A stretch of 64,000 bases of DNA from DASYQD01 sp036005845 (GTDB taxonomy: Bacteria > Acidobacteriota > Thermoanaerobaculia > Multivoradales > JAIOJS01): positions 116,669-180,668 of the forward strand of contig DASYQD010000124.1 in the NCBI GenBank assembly GCA_036005845.1. Reading direction: 5' to 3'. Below are positions 8,316-18,915 of this stretch, piece after piece. Made by a program: the position numbers and the translations under genes. Positions within the stretch are counted from its first letter, which is position 1. The number at the start of each line of letters is the position of its first letter. The notes beneath the pieces are model-generated. The model ran no database searches. It had not been told where the DNA came from and was given only the letters and a program-made list of their open reading frames with translations.

Positions 8316-8954
8316 ATGAGGGGCGAGGACCGGCCGCGCGCCCGCGACCATGGTGAGGACGCGGCGGCGCCGACCGGCTCGCTGCGGCTCTTCGTCGCCT
8401 TCGCGCTCTCGGACGAGGTCCGCGCCGCGATGCGACGCCGCCTGGGGCGGCTGCGCTCGCTCGTGCCGCAGGCGCGCTGGGTGGATCCCGACAACGCGCA
8501 CCTGACGCTCGCCTTCCTCGGCCATCAACCGGAGGAGCGCGTGGCGCTGCTCGCCGCCGCCCTGCGCGACGTCTTCTGGCGCTACCCGGCGATGCCTTTG
8601 CGGCTGCACGGCGGCGGCACGTTTCCCCAAGGGCGGCCGGCGCGCGTCGCCTGGGTGGGAGTGCGCGCTCCCGCCGAGTTGCTGCCGCTGCAGCACGACG
8701 TCGCCGACGCGGCGGCGGGCGTGCTCGACTGGGAGCCCGAGAAGCGCCCCTTTCACCCGCACGTCACGTTGACCCGCTGCAACCCCGCCTGGCCGCGCGC
8801 GCAGGCCGAGCGGTTCCACTCCGAGGTGCAGGGCTCGTGGGGTGAGGAGTTCGTCGCCGACGAGGGCGTGCTCTACCGCAGCCGGCTGTCACCGCGCGGC
8901 GCGCAGTACGAGGCGATCGAACGCTTCCCGCTGCGCAAGCCGGAGCCGGCGTGA
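8316..8954 (+). CDS. thpR: RNA 2',3'-cyclic phosphodiesterase (2H phosphoesterase)
   Basis: 212 residues. The two HxT motifs that define the 2H superfamily are present: HLTLAFLGH (about residues 58-66) and HVTLTRC (about 150). ThpR (formerly 2'-5' RNA ligase LigT) opens 2',3'-cyclic phosphate ends of RNA to 2'-phosphates. About 25 charged residues precede the fold (SLRLFVAFAL), so a later start is possible, but no strong ribosome-binding site favours one. Its stop codon overlaps the plsY start by 4 bases. Confidence 0.9.
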   Translation: MRGEDRPRARDHGEDAAAPTGSLRLFVAFALSDEVRAAMRRRLGRLRSLVPQARWVDPDNAHLTLAFLGHQPEERVALLAAALRDVFWRYPAMPLRLHGGGTFPQGRPARVAWVGVRAPAELLPLQHDVADAAAGVLDWEPEKRPFHPHVTLTRCNPAWPRAQAERFHSEVQGSWGEEFVADEGVLYRSRLSPRGAQYEAIERFPLRKPEPA

Positions 8955-9577
8955 CGGTCTGGCTGGCGCTGCTGGTCGGCGCCTACCTGGTGGGCGCCAT
9001 TCCGTGGAGCTGGCTGGTGGTGCGCTGGAAGACGGGGCAGGACGTCCGCCAGATCGGCAGCGGCAACGTCGGCGCCACCAACGCCATGCGCGCGGCCGGT
9101 CGCGCCGCCGGAGTGCTGGCGCTGCTGCTCGACATCGCCAAGGGCGTCGTGCCGGTGCTCGTCGCCCGCGCGCTCGACGCGCCGCCGCTCGTCGTCTCGT
9201 GCGCGGCGGCGCTCGCCGTGCTCGGCCACATGTATCCGGTGTGGCTGGGCTTTCACGGCGGCGGCAAGGGCGTCGCCACGGCGGCGGGTGCGCTCGGCGC
9301 GTTGGCGCCCCTTCCGGCGCTGCTCTGCGCCATCGTCTTCCTGGTGGTGACGGCGCTCTCCCGTTACGTGTCGCTGGGCTCGATCGCGGCGCTGGTCTCG
9401 TTCCCGTTGCTGGTGATGGCGCTGGCCTCGCGCGGCGACGCGCCGCACGACCGGGCGTTCCTCTTGAGCAGCGCGCTGGTGCCGGCGCTGTCGGTGTGGA
9501 AGCACCGCGGCAACATCCGCCGCTTGCGCGCCGGCACCGAGCGGCGCCTCGGCGCTCCACGGGAGGCGAAGTCGTGA
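8951..9577 (+). CDS. plsY: Glycerol-3-phosphate acyltransferase PlsY
   Basis: 208 residues, a polytopic inner-membrane enzyme. It moves the acyl group of acyl-phosphate onto glycerol-3-phosphate, the first step of phospholipid synthesis. The diagnostic motif GSGNVGATNA is at about residues 36-45 and a Gly-rich FHGGGKGVAT loop near 98. It starts with GTG in a 4-base GTGA overlap with thpR and ends in a GTGA overlap with gpsA, whose product makes its substrate, so the two adjacent genes supply successive steps. Confidence 0.95.
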   Translation: MTVWLALLVGAYLVGAIPWSWLVVRWKTGQDVRQIGSGNVGATNAMRAAGRAAGVLALLLDIAKGVVPVLVARALDAPPLVVSCAAALAVLGHMYPVWLGFHGGGKGVATAAGALGALAPLPALLCAIVFLVVTALSRYVSLGSIAALVSFPLLVMALASRGDAPHDRAFLLSSALVPALSVWKHRGNIRRLRAGTERRLGAPREAKS

Positions 9578-10587
9578 AGCGTGTCGCGATCGTCGGCGCA
9601 GGCTCCTTCGGCACCGCGCTTGCCGTGCACGCGGCACGCGCCGGCTGCGCGGTGACGCTGTGGGCGCGGCGCGCCGAGGCGGCGGCGGACCTCGAGCGCG
9701 AGCACCGCAACCGGCGCTATCTGCCGGAGGCGGAGCTGCCCGCAACCGTGACCACCACGACCGACCTGGCGGCCGCCGCGGACGCCGAGGTGGTAGTGAT
9801 GGCGGTGCCTTCGCATGGATACCGCGAAGTGCTGCGCCATCTGATCGAGCATCGGGACCGCGGACGCGAGCTCTGTCTCGTGTCGGCGACCAAGGGCATC
9901 GAAAACGAGGCGTTGGCGCGCATGAGCGAGGTGTCGGCGGAGGAAGCCGTGCGCGGCGGGCAGCCGCTACGTTTCGCGGTGCTCTCGGGGCCGTCGTTCG
10001 CGGCGGAGCTGGCGCTCGGCGTGCCCACCGCGGCGGTGATCGCCAGCATCGACGAGGGCTTCGGACGCGCACTTCAGGCGACGCTATCGACGCGCCAGCT
10101 CCGCCTCTACACCAGCCGCGACGTCGCCGGCGTCGAACTCGCCGGCGCCGCGAAGAACGTCGTCGCCATCGCCGCCGGCGTCGTCTCCGGTCTCGGCTTC
10201 GGCCAGAACACGCTGGCGGCGTTGATCACGCGCGGCCTCCACGAGATGACGCGGCTCGGGCTCGCCTACGGCGGCCAGCAGCAGACCTTCTCGGGGCTCG
10301 CCGGCCTCGGCGACCTGGTGCTCACCTGCACCGGCGAGGCGTCGCGCAACCGCCGCGCCGGGCTGGCGCTGGCGCATGGCGAGCCGCTGGCGCGGTTCGA
10401 ATCCGAGACCGGCCAGGTGGCCGAAGGTGTACGCACGTCGACCGCCATCGCCCGCCTCGCCGAGCGCAAGCAGGTCGAGATGCCGATCTGCGAGCAGATG
10501 GTGGCAGTGATTCACGGCGGCAAGTCGCCGCGGGGCGCCGTCGAGGAGCTGATGCTGCGCGAGCTCAAGTCCGAGGCGACCCTGTAA
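9574..10587 (+). CDS. gpsA: NAD(P)-dependent glycerol-3-phosphate dehydrogenase
   Basis: 337 residues from GTG 9574 (GGGAGG at 9561-9566). It reduces dihydroxyacetone phosphate to sn-glycerol-3-phosphate in the cytosol. Seen: the Rossmann motif VAIVGAGSFGTALA at residues 4-17, AVLSGPSFAAEL near 130, the catalytic lysine region ELAGAAKNVVAIAAG near 190, and GLAGLGDLVLTCTGEASRNR near 247. It overlaps plsY by 4 bases. Confidence 0.96.
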   Translation: MKRVAIVGAGSFGTALAVHAARAGCAVTLWARRAEAAADLEREHRNRRYLPEAELPATVTTTTDLAAAADAEVVVMAVPSHGYREVLRHLIEHRDRGRELCLVSATKGIENEALARMSEVSAEEAVRGGQPLRFAVLSGPSFAAELALGVPTAAVIASIDEGFGRALQATLSTRQLRLYTSRDVAGVELAGAAKNVVAIAAGVVSGLGFGQNTLAALITRGLHEMTRLGLAYGGQQQTFSGLAGLGDLVLTCTGEASRNRRAGLALAHGEPLARFESETGQVAEGVRTSTAIARLAERKQVEMPICEQMVAVIHGGKSPRGAVEELMLRELKSEATL

Positions 10588-10628
10588 GCCGGCGCGTCGA
10601 CGCGCGCGTGCGGCACAATAGCGGCCCC

Positions 10629-12182
10629 ATGAGCCACCAGACCGTCCTCATCCTCGACTTCGGCGGCCAGTACACGCAGCTCATCGCCCGCCGCGTGCGC
10701 GAGAACCGCGTCTACTGCGAAGTGCACCCGTTCGACATCCCCGAGGAGGAGATCGAGCGCCGTGCGCCCATCGGCCTCATCCTCTCCGGCGGGCCGCAGA
10801 GCGTCTATTGGCCGGGCGCGCCGGTGCGCGGCAGCGAGCTGTTCGAGCTCGGTATCCCGGTCCTCGGCATCTGCTACGGCGCGCAGCTGATGGCGCAGGC
10901 CCTCGGCGGCGACGTCGTGGCTGCCGAGCACCGCGAGTACGGCCGCGCCGAGATCGAGATCGACTACCCCGGCATGTTGTTTGAGGGACTCGAGGGCAAA
11001 CAGACGGTGTGGATGAGCCACGGCGACCACATCACGGAGCTGCCGCCGGACTTCGCGCTGCTCGCCTCGACTCCCAACAGCCCCGTGGTGGCCTTCGAGA
11101 GCGAGCTGCGCAAGCTGTGCGCCATCCAATTTCACCCCGAGGTGAATCACACCACCAACGGCGGCGAGATCCTGCGCAACTTCCTCTACCGCGTCTGCGG
11201 CGCGCGCGGCGACTGGCGGATGGCGGATTACCTCGAAGAGGCGGTGGCGGCCGTGCGCGCACAGGTCGGCGAGGGCCGGGCGATCTGCGCGCTGTCGGGC
11301 GGCGTCGACTCCTCGGTGGTCGCGGCGCTGCTGCAGCGCGCCATCCCGGAGCGCTTCACCGCGGTGTTCGTGGACAACGGCCTCCTGCGCAAAGGCGAGG
11401 CGCAGCAGGTGGTGCACACGCTCGGGCACGAGCTGGGAATCCCCATCCACTTGGCCGATGCGAGAGAGCGGTTCCTGCGCGCGCTGGCCGGCGTCACGGA
11501 TCCGGAGAAGAAGCGCAAGATCATCGGCCACACGTTCATCGACGTGTTCAAGGAAGAAGCCGCGAAGGTCGGCGCCGCGGAGATGCACGGCGTGTCGTTC
11601 CTAGCGCAGGGCACGTTGTACCCGGACGTCATCGAATCAGTGTCGGTAAAGGGGCCGTCGGAGGTGATCAAGACGCACCACAACGTCGGCGGCCTGCCGG
11701 AGGAGCTCGGCTTCGAGCTGATCGAGCCGCTGCGGTGGTTGTTCAAGGACGAGGTACGGCAGCTGGGGCGCGAGCTCGGGTTGCCGGAAGAGGTTCTGCG
11801 GCGTCACCCGTTCCCGGGACCGGGCCTGGCGGTGCGTGTGCTGGGCGAGATCACCGAGGAGCGGTTGGACACGTTGCGCGCCGCGGACTGCATCTTCCTC
11901 GAAGAGCTGCACGAGGCCGGCTGGTACGACAAGGTCGCTCAGGCCTTCGCGGTGCTGCTGCCCGTGAAATCGGTCGGCGTCATGGGCGACCAGCGCACCT
12001 ATCACGACGTCGTCGCCATCCGAGCCGTCGAGACCCGCGACTTCATGACCGCCGACTGGAGCCAGCTACCCTACGACTTGCTGGGACGCGTGGCGAGCCG
12101 GATCGTCAACGAAGTGCCGAAGGTGAATCGAGTCGTCTACGACGTCACTAGCAAGCCGCCGGGGACGATCGAGTGGGAGTGA
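10629..12182 (+). CDS. guaA: GMP synthase (glutamine-hydrolysing)
   Basis: 517 residues. It converts XMP to GMP using ATP and glutamine. The class I amidotransferase domain has the nucleophile Cys82 in GICYGAQ and a His in FHPEVNHT. The ATP-pyrophosphatase domain has the P-loop SGGVDSSV (about 223-230), and the dimerisation domain ends KPPGTIEWE, the family terminus. CACAAT at 10614-10619 ends 9 nt before the ATG with no Shine-Dalgarno, a likely leaderless start. It is convergent with hepT, 5 nt from its stop. Confidence 0.97.
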   Translation: MSHQTVLILDFGGQYTQLIARRVRENRVYCEVHPFDIPEEEIERRAPIGLILSGGPQSVYWPGAPVRGSELFELGIPVLGICYGAQLMAQALGGDVVAAEHREYGRAEIEIDYPGMLFEGLEGKQTVWMSHGDHITELPPDFALLASTPNSPVVAFESELRKLCAIQFHPEVNHTTNGGEILRNFLYRVCGARGDWRMADYLEEAVAAVRAQVGEGRAICALSGGVDSSVVAALLQRAIPERFTAVFVDNGLLRKGEAQQVVHTLGHELGIPIHLADARERFLRALAGVTDPEKKRKIIGHTFIDVFKEEAAKVGAAEMHGVSFLAQGTLYPDVIESVSVKGPSEVIKTHHNVGGLPEELGFELIEPLRWLFKDEVRQLGRELGLPEEVLRRHPFPGPGLAVRVLGEITEERLDTLRAADCIFLEELHEAGWYDKVAQAFAVLLPVKSVGVMGDQRTYHDVVAIRAVETRDFMTADWSQLPYDLLGRVASRIVNEVPKVNRVVYDVTSKPPGTIEWE

Positions 12183-12187
12183 CCTTC

Positions 12188-12532
12188 TCACTCGTCGATT
12201 TGAGCTAACAATCGCTCGATCGACCCGCGTAGCTCCGGCATCTTCCGCGTGACGACGTCCCACACGATGTCGAAGTCAACACCGAAGTAGCCATGGATCA
12301 AGTGGTCACGCATGCCGGCGATGGCCCGCCAGTCGACTTCGGGCGCGAGCGCCTTAGTGGCGGCCGATATCTTCTTGGCGGCTTCTCCGACGATCTGGAT
12401 GCTGTGCGCGAAAGCTCGTTTGTGCGTTGCGTCGGCGAAGAACGACGAGAAGCTCAGCGAGGTTGATTCGGCCTCCAGATAATCGATCTCGTCGAGGATA
12501 TGCCCGAGATAGTCACGGTCCGAGCGGGACAT
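12188..12532 (-). CDS. hepT: HepT-type toxin (DUF86/HEPN ribonuclease-like)
   Basis: 114 residues, all-helical HEPN fold. The motif R-x4-H-x-Y appears as RDHLIHGY at about residues 76-83; in characterised HepT this forms the RNase active site, and the Tyr is the residue modified by its partner. The start at 12532 (MSRSDRDYL) is set by GGAGG with a short spacer; an earlier in-frame ATG at 12562 lies inside mntA. It overlaps mntA by 20 bases and is translated from the same minus-strand transcript. Toxicity is inferred from the family. Confidence 0.85.
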   Translation of the reverse strand: MSRSDRDYLGHILDEIDYLEAESTSLSFSSFFADATHKRAFAHSIQIVGEAAKKISAATKALAPEVDWRAIAGMRDHLIHGYFGVDFDIVWDVVTRKMPELRGSIERLLAQIDE

Positions 12533-12824
12533 CCCGGGCCTCCGCGAGAATCCGCGGGCCAATGTGACGGCTCAGCGATTCACGCGTCAAGAGCTCGACT
12601 GGCCTGCCCAACAGCTCTTCGAGGAAGAACGCCAGTCGCATGAAGCTGTCGAAATTCTTCTTGCCGGGTTCGAACTCGACCAGGAGATCTACGTCGCTCG
12701 AAGACACTTGCTCTCCACGGGCGAAAGACCCAAATAGCGAGAGCGACCTTGCACCGAGAGCGCGGATCTCCGGCGCCTGCGAAAGGATCAGCTCGCTGAG
12801 CTCGTGGGCCGACGCCACCGACAT
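12513..12824 (-). CDS. mntA: MntA-type antitoxin nucleotidyltransferase
   Basis: 103 residues of the minimal nucleotidyltransferase fold. The catalytic motif G-S-x10-D-x-D is complete: GS at residues 32-33 in LFGSFARGEQ and DVD in SSSDVDLLVEF. In studied pairs the MntA protein transfers AMP from ATP to the HepT tyrosine and so inactivates the toxin. The full motif implies an active enzyme. Antitoxin precedes toxin here. TAGAAT at 12832-12837 ends 7 nt before the ATG, consistent with a leaderless transcript separate from the PBP gene upstream. Confidence 0.87.
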   Translation of the reverse strand: MSVASAHELSELILSQAPEIRALGARSLSLFGSFARGEQVSSSDVDLLVEFEPGKKNFDSFMRLAFFLEELLGRPVELLTRESLSRHIGPRILAEARDVPLGP

Positions 12825-12831
12825 GACGGAG

Positions 12832-12837
12832 ATTCTA
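12832..12837 (-). promoter_or_regulatory. -10 element of mntA-hepT, 7 nt before the ATG
   Basis: On the minus strand TAGAAT (5 of 6 consensus) is followed by 7 nt and the mntA ATG. There is no ribosome-binding site. It lies in the 36-base gap after the penicillin-binding protein stop codon, so the module can have its own promoter. Confidence 0.5.
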
Positions 12838-12860
12838 GGCGACTGAGACAGGCGGGGCTC

Positions 12861-15365
12861 TCAAGGCATCCGCTCGCCTTCCTTGGGCAAGTAAAACGCC
12901 CGCTGCTGATACCACGGCAGCCCGCTGATGCTCGCCAGCGATCCCTCCCAAGGCCGCGTCGGCTCCGTGCCCGCGACGAACGCCTCCTGCTGCAACCGTA
13001 GATAACTCGCCCCACCAGGCGGCGGCAACAGTCCGGTGTACCTCTCCACGGCGAGCATCGTCACGCCCGGCGGCGGCACGAACCGTTCACCCTTCGTGAT
13101 CCATCCCTCGGCGAGCCCCCGTTCCGCCACGTCCTTCCACGCCGGCAGCGCGGCCGCCGCGCCCGTCATGCCGTTGCCGAGGCTCTTCTTCACGTCGTAG
13201 CCCACCCAAGTGAGCATCGTCAGCTTCGGCGTGAACCCGACGAACCAGGCGTCCGAGTAGTCATCCGTCGTCCCCGTCTTCCCCGCGATATCCACGTCCA
13301 ACGGCGACAGGGCGAACGCCGTGCCGTGGTCGATGACGCCCTCGAGCATGTGCGTCAACACATACGCTGCCGGCGCGTCGATCGCCTTGCGGGCCTGCGG
13401 CGCGTGGTGCTCTAGCACCTCGCCGTCGGCAGTCGCCACCTGCTCGACGAAGTACGGGTGCATGTAAAGGCCCGAGTTCGCGAAGGTCGCGTATGCCGCC
13501 GCCAGCTCGAGCGGTACCAGGTCAGCGCTGCCGAGCGCCAGGCTGGGGTAGGGCGGCAGCGGACTGGCGATGCCCGTGCGGCGCGCGAAGTCGATCACCC
13601 GCCGCACGCCGATCAAGTCGAGCAGCTTCACCGCCGGTACGTTCACCGACTGCTCGAGCGCGCGCCGCAGCGTGATGACGCCGGAGTACTTGTGGTAGTA
13701 GTTCTGCGGGAAGTACGAGAGCTTGGCGTCGGCGCCGATGAACGCCGTCGGCGCATCGAAGAGCGTGTCCGCCGCCGTGTAGCCCTGCTCGATGGCGGCG
13801 CCGTAGACGAACGGCTTGAACGCCGAGCCCACCTGCCGCTGCGCCTGCGTGGCGCGGTTGAACTTGCTGCGCTCGAAGTCCCAGCCGCCCACCATCGCGC
13901 GCACGGCGCCGCTGGCGGAATCGAGGACCAGCGCCACGCCCTCGATGCGCGGCTCCTGCTCGAGCATCAGGCGCGGCGGTCCGGGCTTGGCGGCGGCGGC
14001 CACCGTGGCCTTCGGGGGCGGCTTCACCGCGACCGCTTGCTCTTCGAGCCGGAACCACGCCACGTCGCCGCGCTTCAGCGCGTCGCTCACCTTCGCCTTG
14101 CGCGTCCAGGCGATGCCGTCGCGGCCTAGCGTGAAGCGCTCGCCGCCGATGCGCACCTCCGCCGAGTCGGCGGCCGACGCGACCACCACGCCCTCGTACC
14201 ACCGTCCGGGCACCACCGATTCACCGCGCCGCCACGACGGCAGCACCTGCGCTTCCGGGTCCTCGCGGTCGAGGTGCAGCAGCGGCCCGCGCCAGCCGCG
14301 GCGATGGTCCATCGCCAGCAGGTGCTTGCGGATCGCCTCCTCGGCCGCCGCCTGCATCTTGGGGTCGAGCGTCGTCTGCACGCGCAGGCCGGCGCCGTAG
14401 AGCCGCTGCGAGCCGTAGCGCTGCTCGAGGTAGCGGCGCACCTCCTCGGCGAAATAGGTGCCGCCGCTCTCCTGCGGCGTGCGGCGGTGCTGGGCGAGCA
14501 GCAGCGGCTCGGCGACGGCCGCCTGGTAGGCGGCCTCGTCGACGAAGCCCGCCTCGCGCATCCGCCGCAGCACGTGGTTGCGGCGCCGCGTCACCGCTTC
14601 AGGGTTGTGGTACGGGTTGTATTCGTTGGGCCGCTGCGGGATCCCGGCGAGCGTCGCCGACTCGGCGAGGGTGAGCTGGCCCACCGGCTTGTTGAAGTAG
14701 TCGGTGGCGGCCGCCGACATGCCGTAGTTGCCGTTGCCGGTGTAGATGACGTTGCAGTAGAGGGTGATGATCTGCTGCTTGCTGTAGCGCTTCTCGATCT
14801 CGACCGCGAGCAGCGCCTCTTCCAGCTTGCGCCGCCAGCTGCGGCCGCGGGTGTGGAAGACGTTCTCGGCCACCTGCATGGTGAGCGTCGAGGCACCCTC
14901 GCGGATGCGGCCGGCGCGCACGTTCTCGACCGCGGCGCGCAGGATGCCCGAGAGGTCGACGCCGCCGTGCTGGAAGAAGTGCTCGTCCTCGACGGCGACG
15001 ATGGCGTTCTGCAGCAGGCGCGGCACCTGGCCCTGGCGCAGCATCACGCGGCGCTCGAAGGCGTAGTTGGCGTAGGAGCCGCCGTGGCGGTCGAAGATCT
15101 CGGTGACGAGGCCGGGGCGGAAGTCGTCGATGGTGTCGACCTCCGGCATGTGGATGACGGCGGCGACGAGCAGGCCGCTGCAGGCGCCGAGGCCGAGGGC
15201 ATAGATCCACGCCCAGCGCCAGAGGTGGCTGCGCATGGTGCGGCGCGGCGATGCCGGGTCGCGCTGCAACCTGCCGGGACGTCGCACGCGCAGCGGTCCG
15301 CGCGGCGGCTGCTCCGCGAGCGGCGGCGGGCCGGCCGGCGCCTCGGGGAGCGGCTCGTAGTCCAT
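12861..15365 (-). CDS. Class A penicillin-binding protein (transglycosylase/transpeptidase)
   Basis: 834 residues. A short proline-rich cytoplasmic tail is followed by one membrane anchor (about residues 47-72). The GT51 transglycosylase domain has EDEHFFQHGG, the EGASTLTMQ motif and KLEEALLAVEIEKRYSK. The transpeptidase domain has the nucleophile in SAFK, then SVN, then KTGTTDD. Such enzymes polymerise and crosslink peptidoglycan on the periplasmic side. The frame stays open to 15686, but TACAAT at 15374-15379 ends 8 nt before the ATG at 15365 and marks the start; upstream sequence belongs to the opposite gene. It resembles PBP1a/Ponα types. Confidence 0.94.
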   Translation of the reverse strand: MDYEPLPEAPAGPPPLAEQPPRGPLRVRRPGRLQRDPASPRRTMRSHLWRWAWIYALGLGACSGLLVAAVIHMPEVDTIDDFRPGLVTEIFDRHGGSYANYAFERRVMLRQGQVPRLLQNAIVAVEDEHFFQHGGVDLSGILRAAVENVRAGRIREGASTLTMQVAENVFHTRGRSWRRKLEEALLAVEIEKRYSKQQIITLYCNVIYTGNGNYGMSAAATDYFNKPVGQLTLAESATLAGIPQRPNEYNPYHNPEAVTRRRNHVLRRMREAGFVDEAAYQAAVAEPLLLAQHRRTPQESGGTYFAEEVRRYLEQRYGSQRLYGAGLRVQTTLDPKMQAAAEEAIRKHLLAMDHRRGWRGPLLHLDREDPEAQVLPSWRRGESVVPGRWYEGVVVASAADSAEVRIGGERFTLGRDGIAWTRKAKVSDALKRGDVAWFRLEEQAVAVKPPPKATVAAAAKPGPPRLMLEQEPRIEGVALVLDSASGAVRAMVGGWDFERSKFNRATQAQRQVGSAFKPFVYGAAIEQGYTAADTLFDAPTAFIGADAKLSYFPQNYYHKYSGVITLRRALEQSVNVPAVKLLDLIGVRRVIDFARRTGIASPLPPYPSLALGSADLVPLELAAAYATFANSGLYMHPYFVEQVATADGEVLEHHAPQARKAIDAPAAYVLTHMLEGVIDHGTAFALSPLDVDIAGKTGTTDDYSDAWFVGFTPKLTMLTWVGYDVKKSLGNGMTGAAAALPAWKDVAERGLAEGWITKGERFVPPPGVTMLAVERYTGLLPPPGGASYLRLQQEAFVAGTEPTRPWEGSLASISGLPWYQQRAFYLPKEGERMP

Positions 15366-15373
15366 GAAGGGCG

Positions 15374-15379
15374 ATTGTA
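15374..15379 (-). promoter_or_regulatory. -10 element of the class A PBP gene, 8 nt before the ATG
   Basis: TACAAT on the minus strand (5 of 6 consensus), then 8 nt, then ATG. No Shine-Dalgarno site is present. The same TACAAT-8-ATG arrangement precedes queG. Confidence 0.55.
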
Positions 15380-15459
15380 GTGCCTGCCCGTGGCGGAGCT
15401 CGGGCGGCGCGCGGGCGCGGCGATGGCGCGGCGGCCGGTCCGCAATAGACTCCACGGCG

Positions 15460-15921
15460 ATGAGCGAACCGCAAGCACCGCTGCCGCCGCTGCCTGAACC
15501 CTTCGCGCCGGCGCCGCGCCCGCTGCGCACGCCGGGGTGCGGCCGCGGCGCGCTGATCGGCTGCGGCGTGCTGGTGCTGCTGTTCGGGGTCGGCGCGGTA
15601 GCGCTGGCGCTCAACGCCAACCGCATGATGGCGTGGGTATTCCACCGGCTAGAGGCGCAGGTGACGGAGAAGATGCCGGCCGACATGACGCCGGCCGAGC
15701 GCGCCCGCTTCTCGGCCGCGTTCGCCGACCTCTACCGCGCCATCGACGAGGGGAAGATCGAGCCCGCCGCCGTGCAACCGCTGCAGCGCGAGCTGTTCGC
15801 GATCTCGACGGAAGTCGACCGCGGGCTGAGCCGCGAGCAGGTGCTGCGGCTGACCGAGGCCGCCGAGCACGCGGCGGGGCGCGCGGCGCCGGCGCCGGCC
15901 GCGGTACCGAGCCCGTCTTAA
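15460..15921 (+). CDS. Single-pass membrane protein of unknown function
   Basis: 153 residues. A Pro-rich N-terminus is followed by one hydrophobic helix (about residues 31-52, GALIGCGVLVLLFGVGAVAL), then a helical domain with MTPAERARFSAAFADLY and a C-terminal Ala/Pro tail. It is probably anchored with the C-terminal domain outside the cytoplasm. No family was recognised. TAGACT ends 8 nt before the ATG. It is divergent from the PBP gene (94 bases between starts), and its stop overlaps the stop of the opposite VOC gene in TTAA. Confidence 0.65.
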   Translation: MSEPQAPLPPLPEPFAPAPRPLRTPGCGRGALIGCGVLVLLFGVGAVALALNANRMMAWVFHRLEAQVTEKMPADMTPAERARFSAAFADLYRAIDEGKIEPAAVQPLQRELFAISTEVDRGLSREQVLRLTEAAEHAAGRAAPAPAAVPSPS

Positions 15922-16805
15922 GCGGCGGCGCGGAGCCGCAACCCGACTCCCCAAGGGTCGCGAGCGGTACCGCCGTCGTCGGCGCGCTGCACGCCGGCAC
16001 CAGCGGCGGCGAGGCTGTCGAGCGCGGCGGCCGTGTCGCCGGCCGAAGGCAACAGCACTTCCCATTCGACGAGGCGGGCGTCGCCGTCGCTCGCGGGCGC
16101 GACTCCGCGCGCCCAGGTGTTGACGCCGAGGTGGTGGTGGTAGCCGCCGGCGGAAAGGAAGAGCGCGCCGGGATAACTCCACACCACCTGATCGAGACCG
16201 AGGCCGCGATGGTAGAAGTCGGCAGCGCGTTGCAGGTCGCCCACGTGCAGGTGCACGTGGCCCAGCTTCGTCCCGGCGGGCGCGCCGGTCCACGGCTCGC
16301 CGCCGCCCGCTGCCAGCAGATCCGCGACGTCGAGCGGCTCGGTGGCCATCACGAGCTGCCTCTCGCGGGCTCGCCAGCTGCTGCGCGGGCGGTCGGCGTA
16401 GACCTCGATGCCGAGGCCGTCGGGATCGGTGAGGTAGAGCGCTTCGCTGACCAGGTGATCGGACATCCCGGGACGGTGACCGAGGGCGGCGAGGTGGGGC
16501 AGGAAGCGGGCAAGCGCCGCCCGGTCGGGGAGGAGGATGGCGAAGTGGTAGAGACCGAGCCGTCCGTGCGGCGGCACGGGCCGGGCGCCGCGAACCTGGC
16601 GCAACTCGACGATCGCGGTGTCGTCGCCCTGCGGGCCGAGCACCGCGCGCCCGGGCTCGCGTTGCAGCGCGCGCAATCCGAGCACGCGCTGGTAGTAGTC
16701 CATCGAGCGGTCGAGATCGGCGATCTCGAGGACCACGCGCCCGAGCCGCGTCTCGGCGGGAAGTCGGAAAACTGGGGCTGGAATGCCGTAGGGAGGCTGC
16801 GCCAT
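15918..16805 (-). CDS. VOC-fold ring-cleaving dioxygenase/glyoxalase family protein
   Basis: 295 residues with two vicinal-oxygen-chelate modules, about residues 20-145 and 175-290. Metal-ligand-like positions are seen in GLYHFAILLPD and LGHVHLHVGDL, with a Glu in GLGIEVYAD. The length and module order match CatE-type catechol 2,3-dioxygenase-like proteins, but the substrate cannot be fixed; hydroxyquinol, catechol or glyoxalase-type chemistry are all possible. TATTGT ends 7 nt before the ATG. It is divergent from uvrB. Confidence 0.78.
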   Translation of the reverse strand: MAQPPYGIPAPVFRLPAETRLGRVVLEIADLDRSMDYYQRVLGLRALQREPGRAVLGPQGDDTAIVELRQVRGARPVPPHGRLGLYHFAILLPDRAALARFLPHLAALGHRPGMSDHLVSEALYLTDPDGLGIEVYADRPRSSWRARERQLVMATEPLDVADLLAAGGGEPWTGAPAGTKLGHVHLHVGDLQRAADFYHRGLGLDQVVWSYPGALFLSAGGYHHHLGVNTWARGVAPASDGDARLVEWEVLLPSAGDTAAALDSLAAAGAGVQRADDGGTARDPWGVGLRLRAAA

Positions 16806-16908
16806 GCTGCCTACAATACATGACTAGTCAAGTAAATTCCCAAAGAGACGTTTCTGGCATCGCGCCCGTTTGCCTCGAGCCAGTTCTAACGCCCGCTACA
16901 CTCTCCGG

Positions 16909-18897
<1,989 letters not shown>

Positions 18898-18915
18898 CGG
18901 GAGTACCATCGCGTC

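Noticed and set aside
15366..15686. N-terminal extension of the class A PBP
   Set aside because: It overlaps the opposite gene and lacks homology. The -10 element 8 nt before ATG 15365 and the short cytoplasmic tail fit the shorter start.
16870..16908. TTG start 13 codons upstream for uvrB
   Set aside because: The family N-terminus begins MSGFRLLSPF at 16909.
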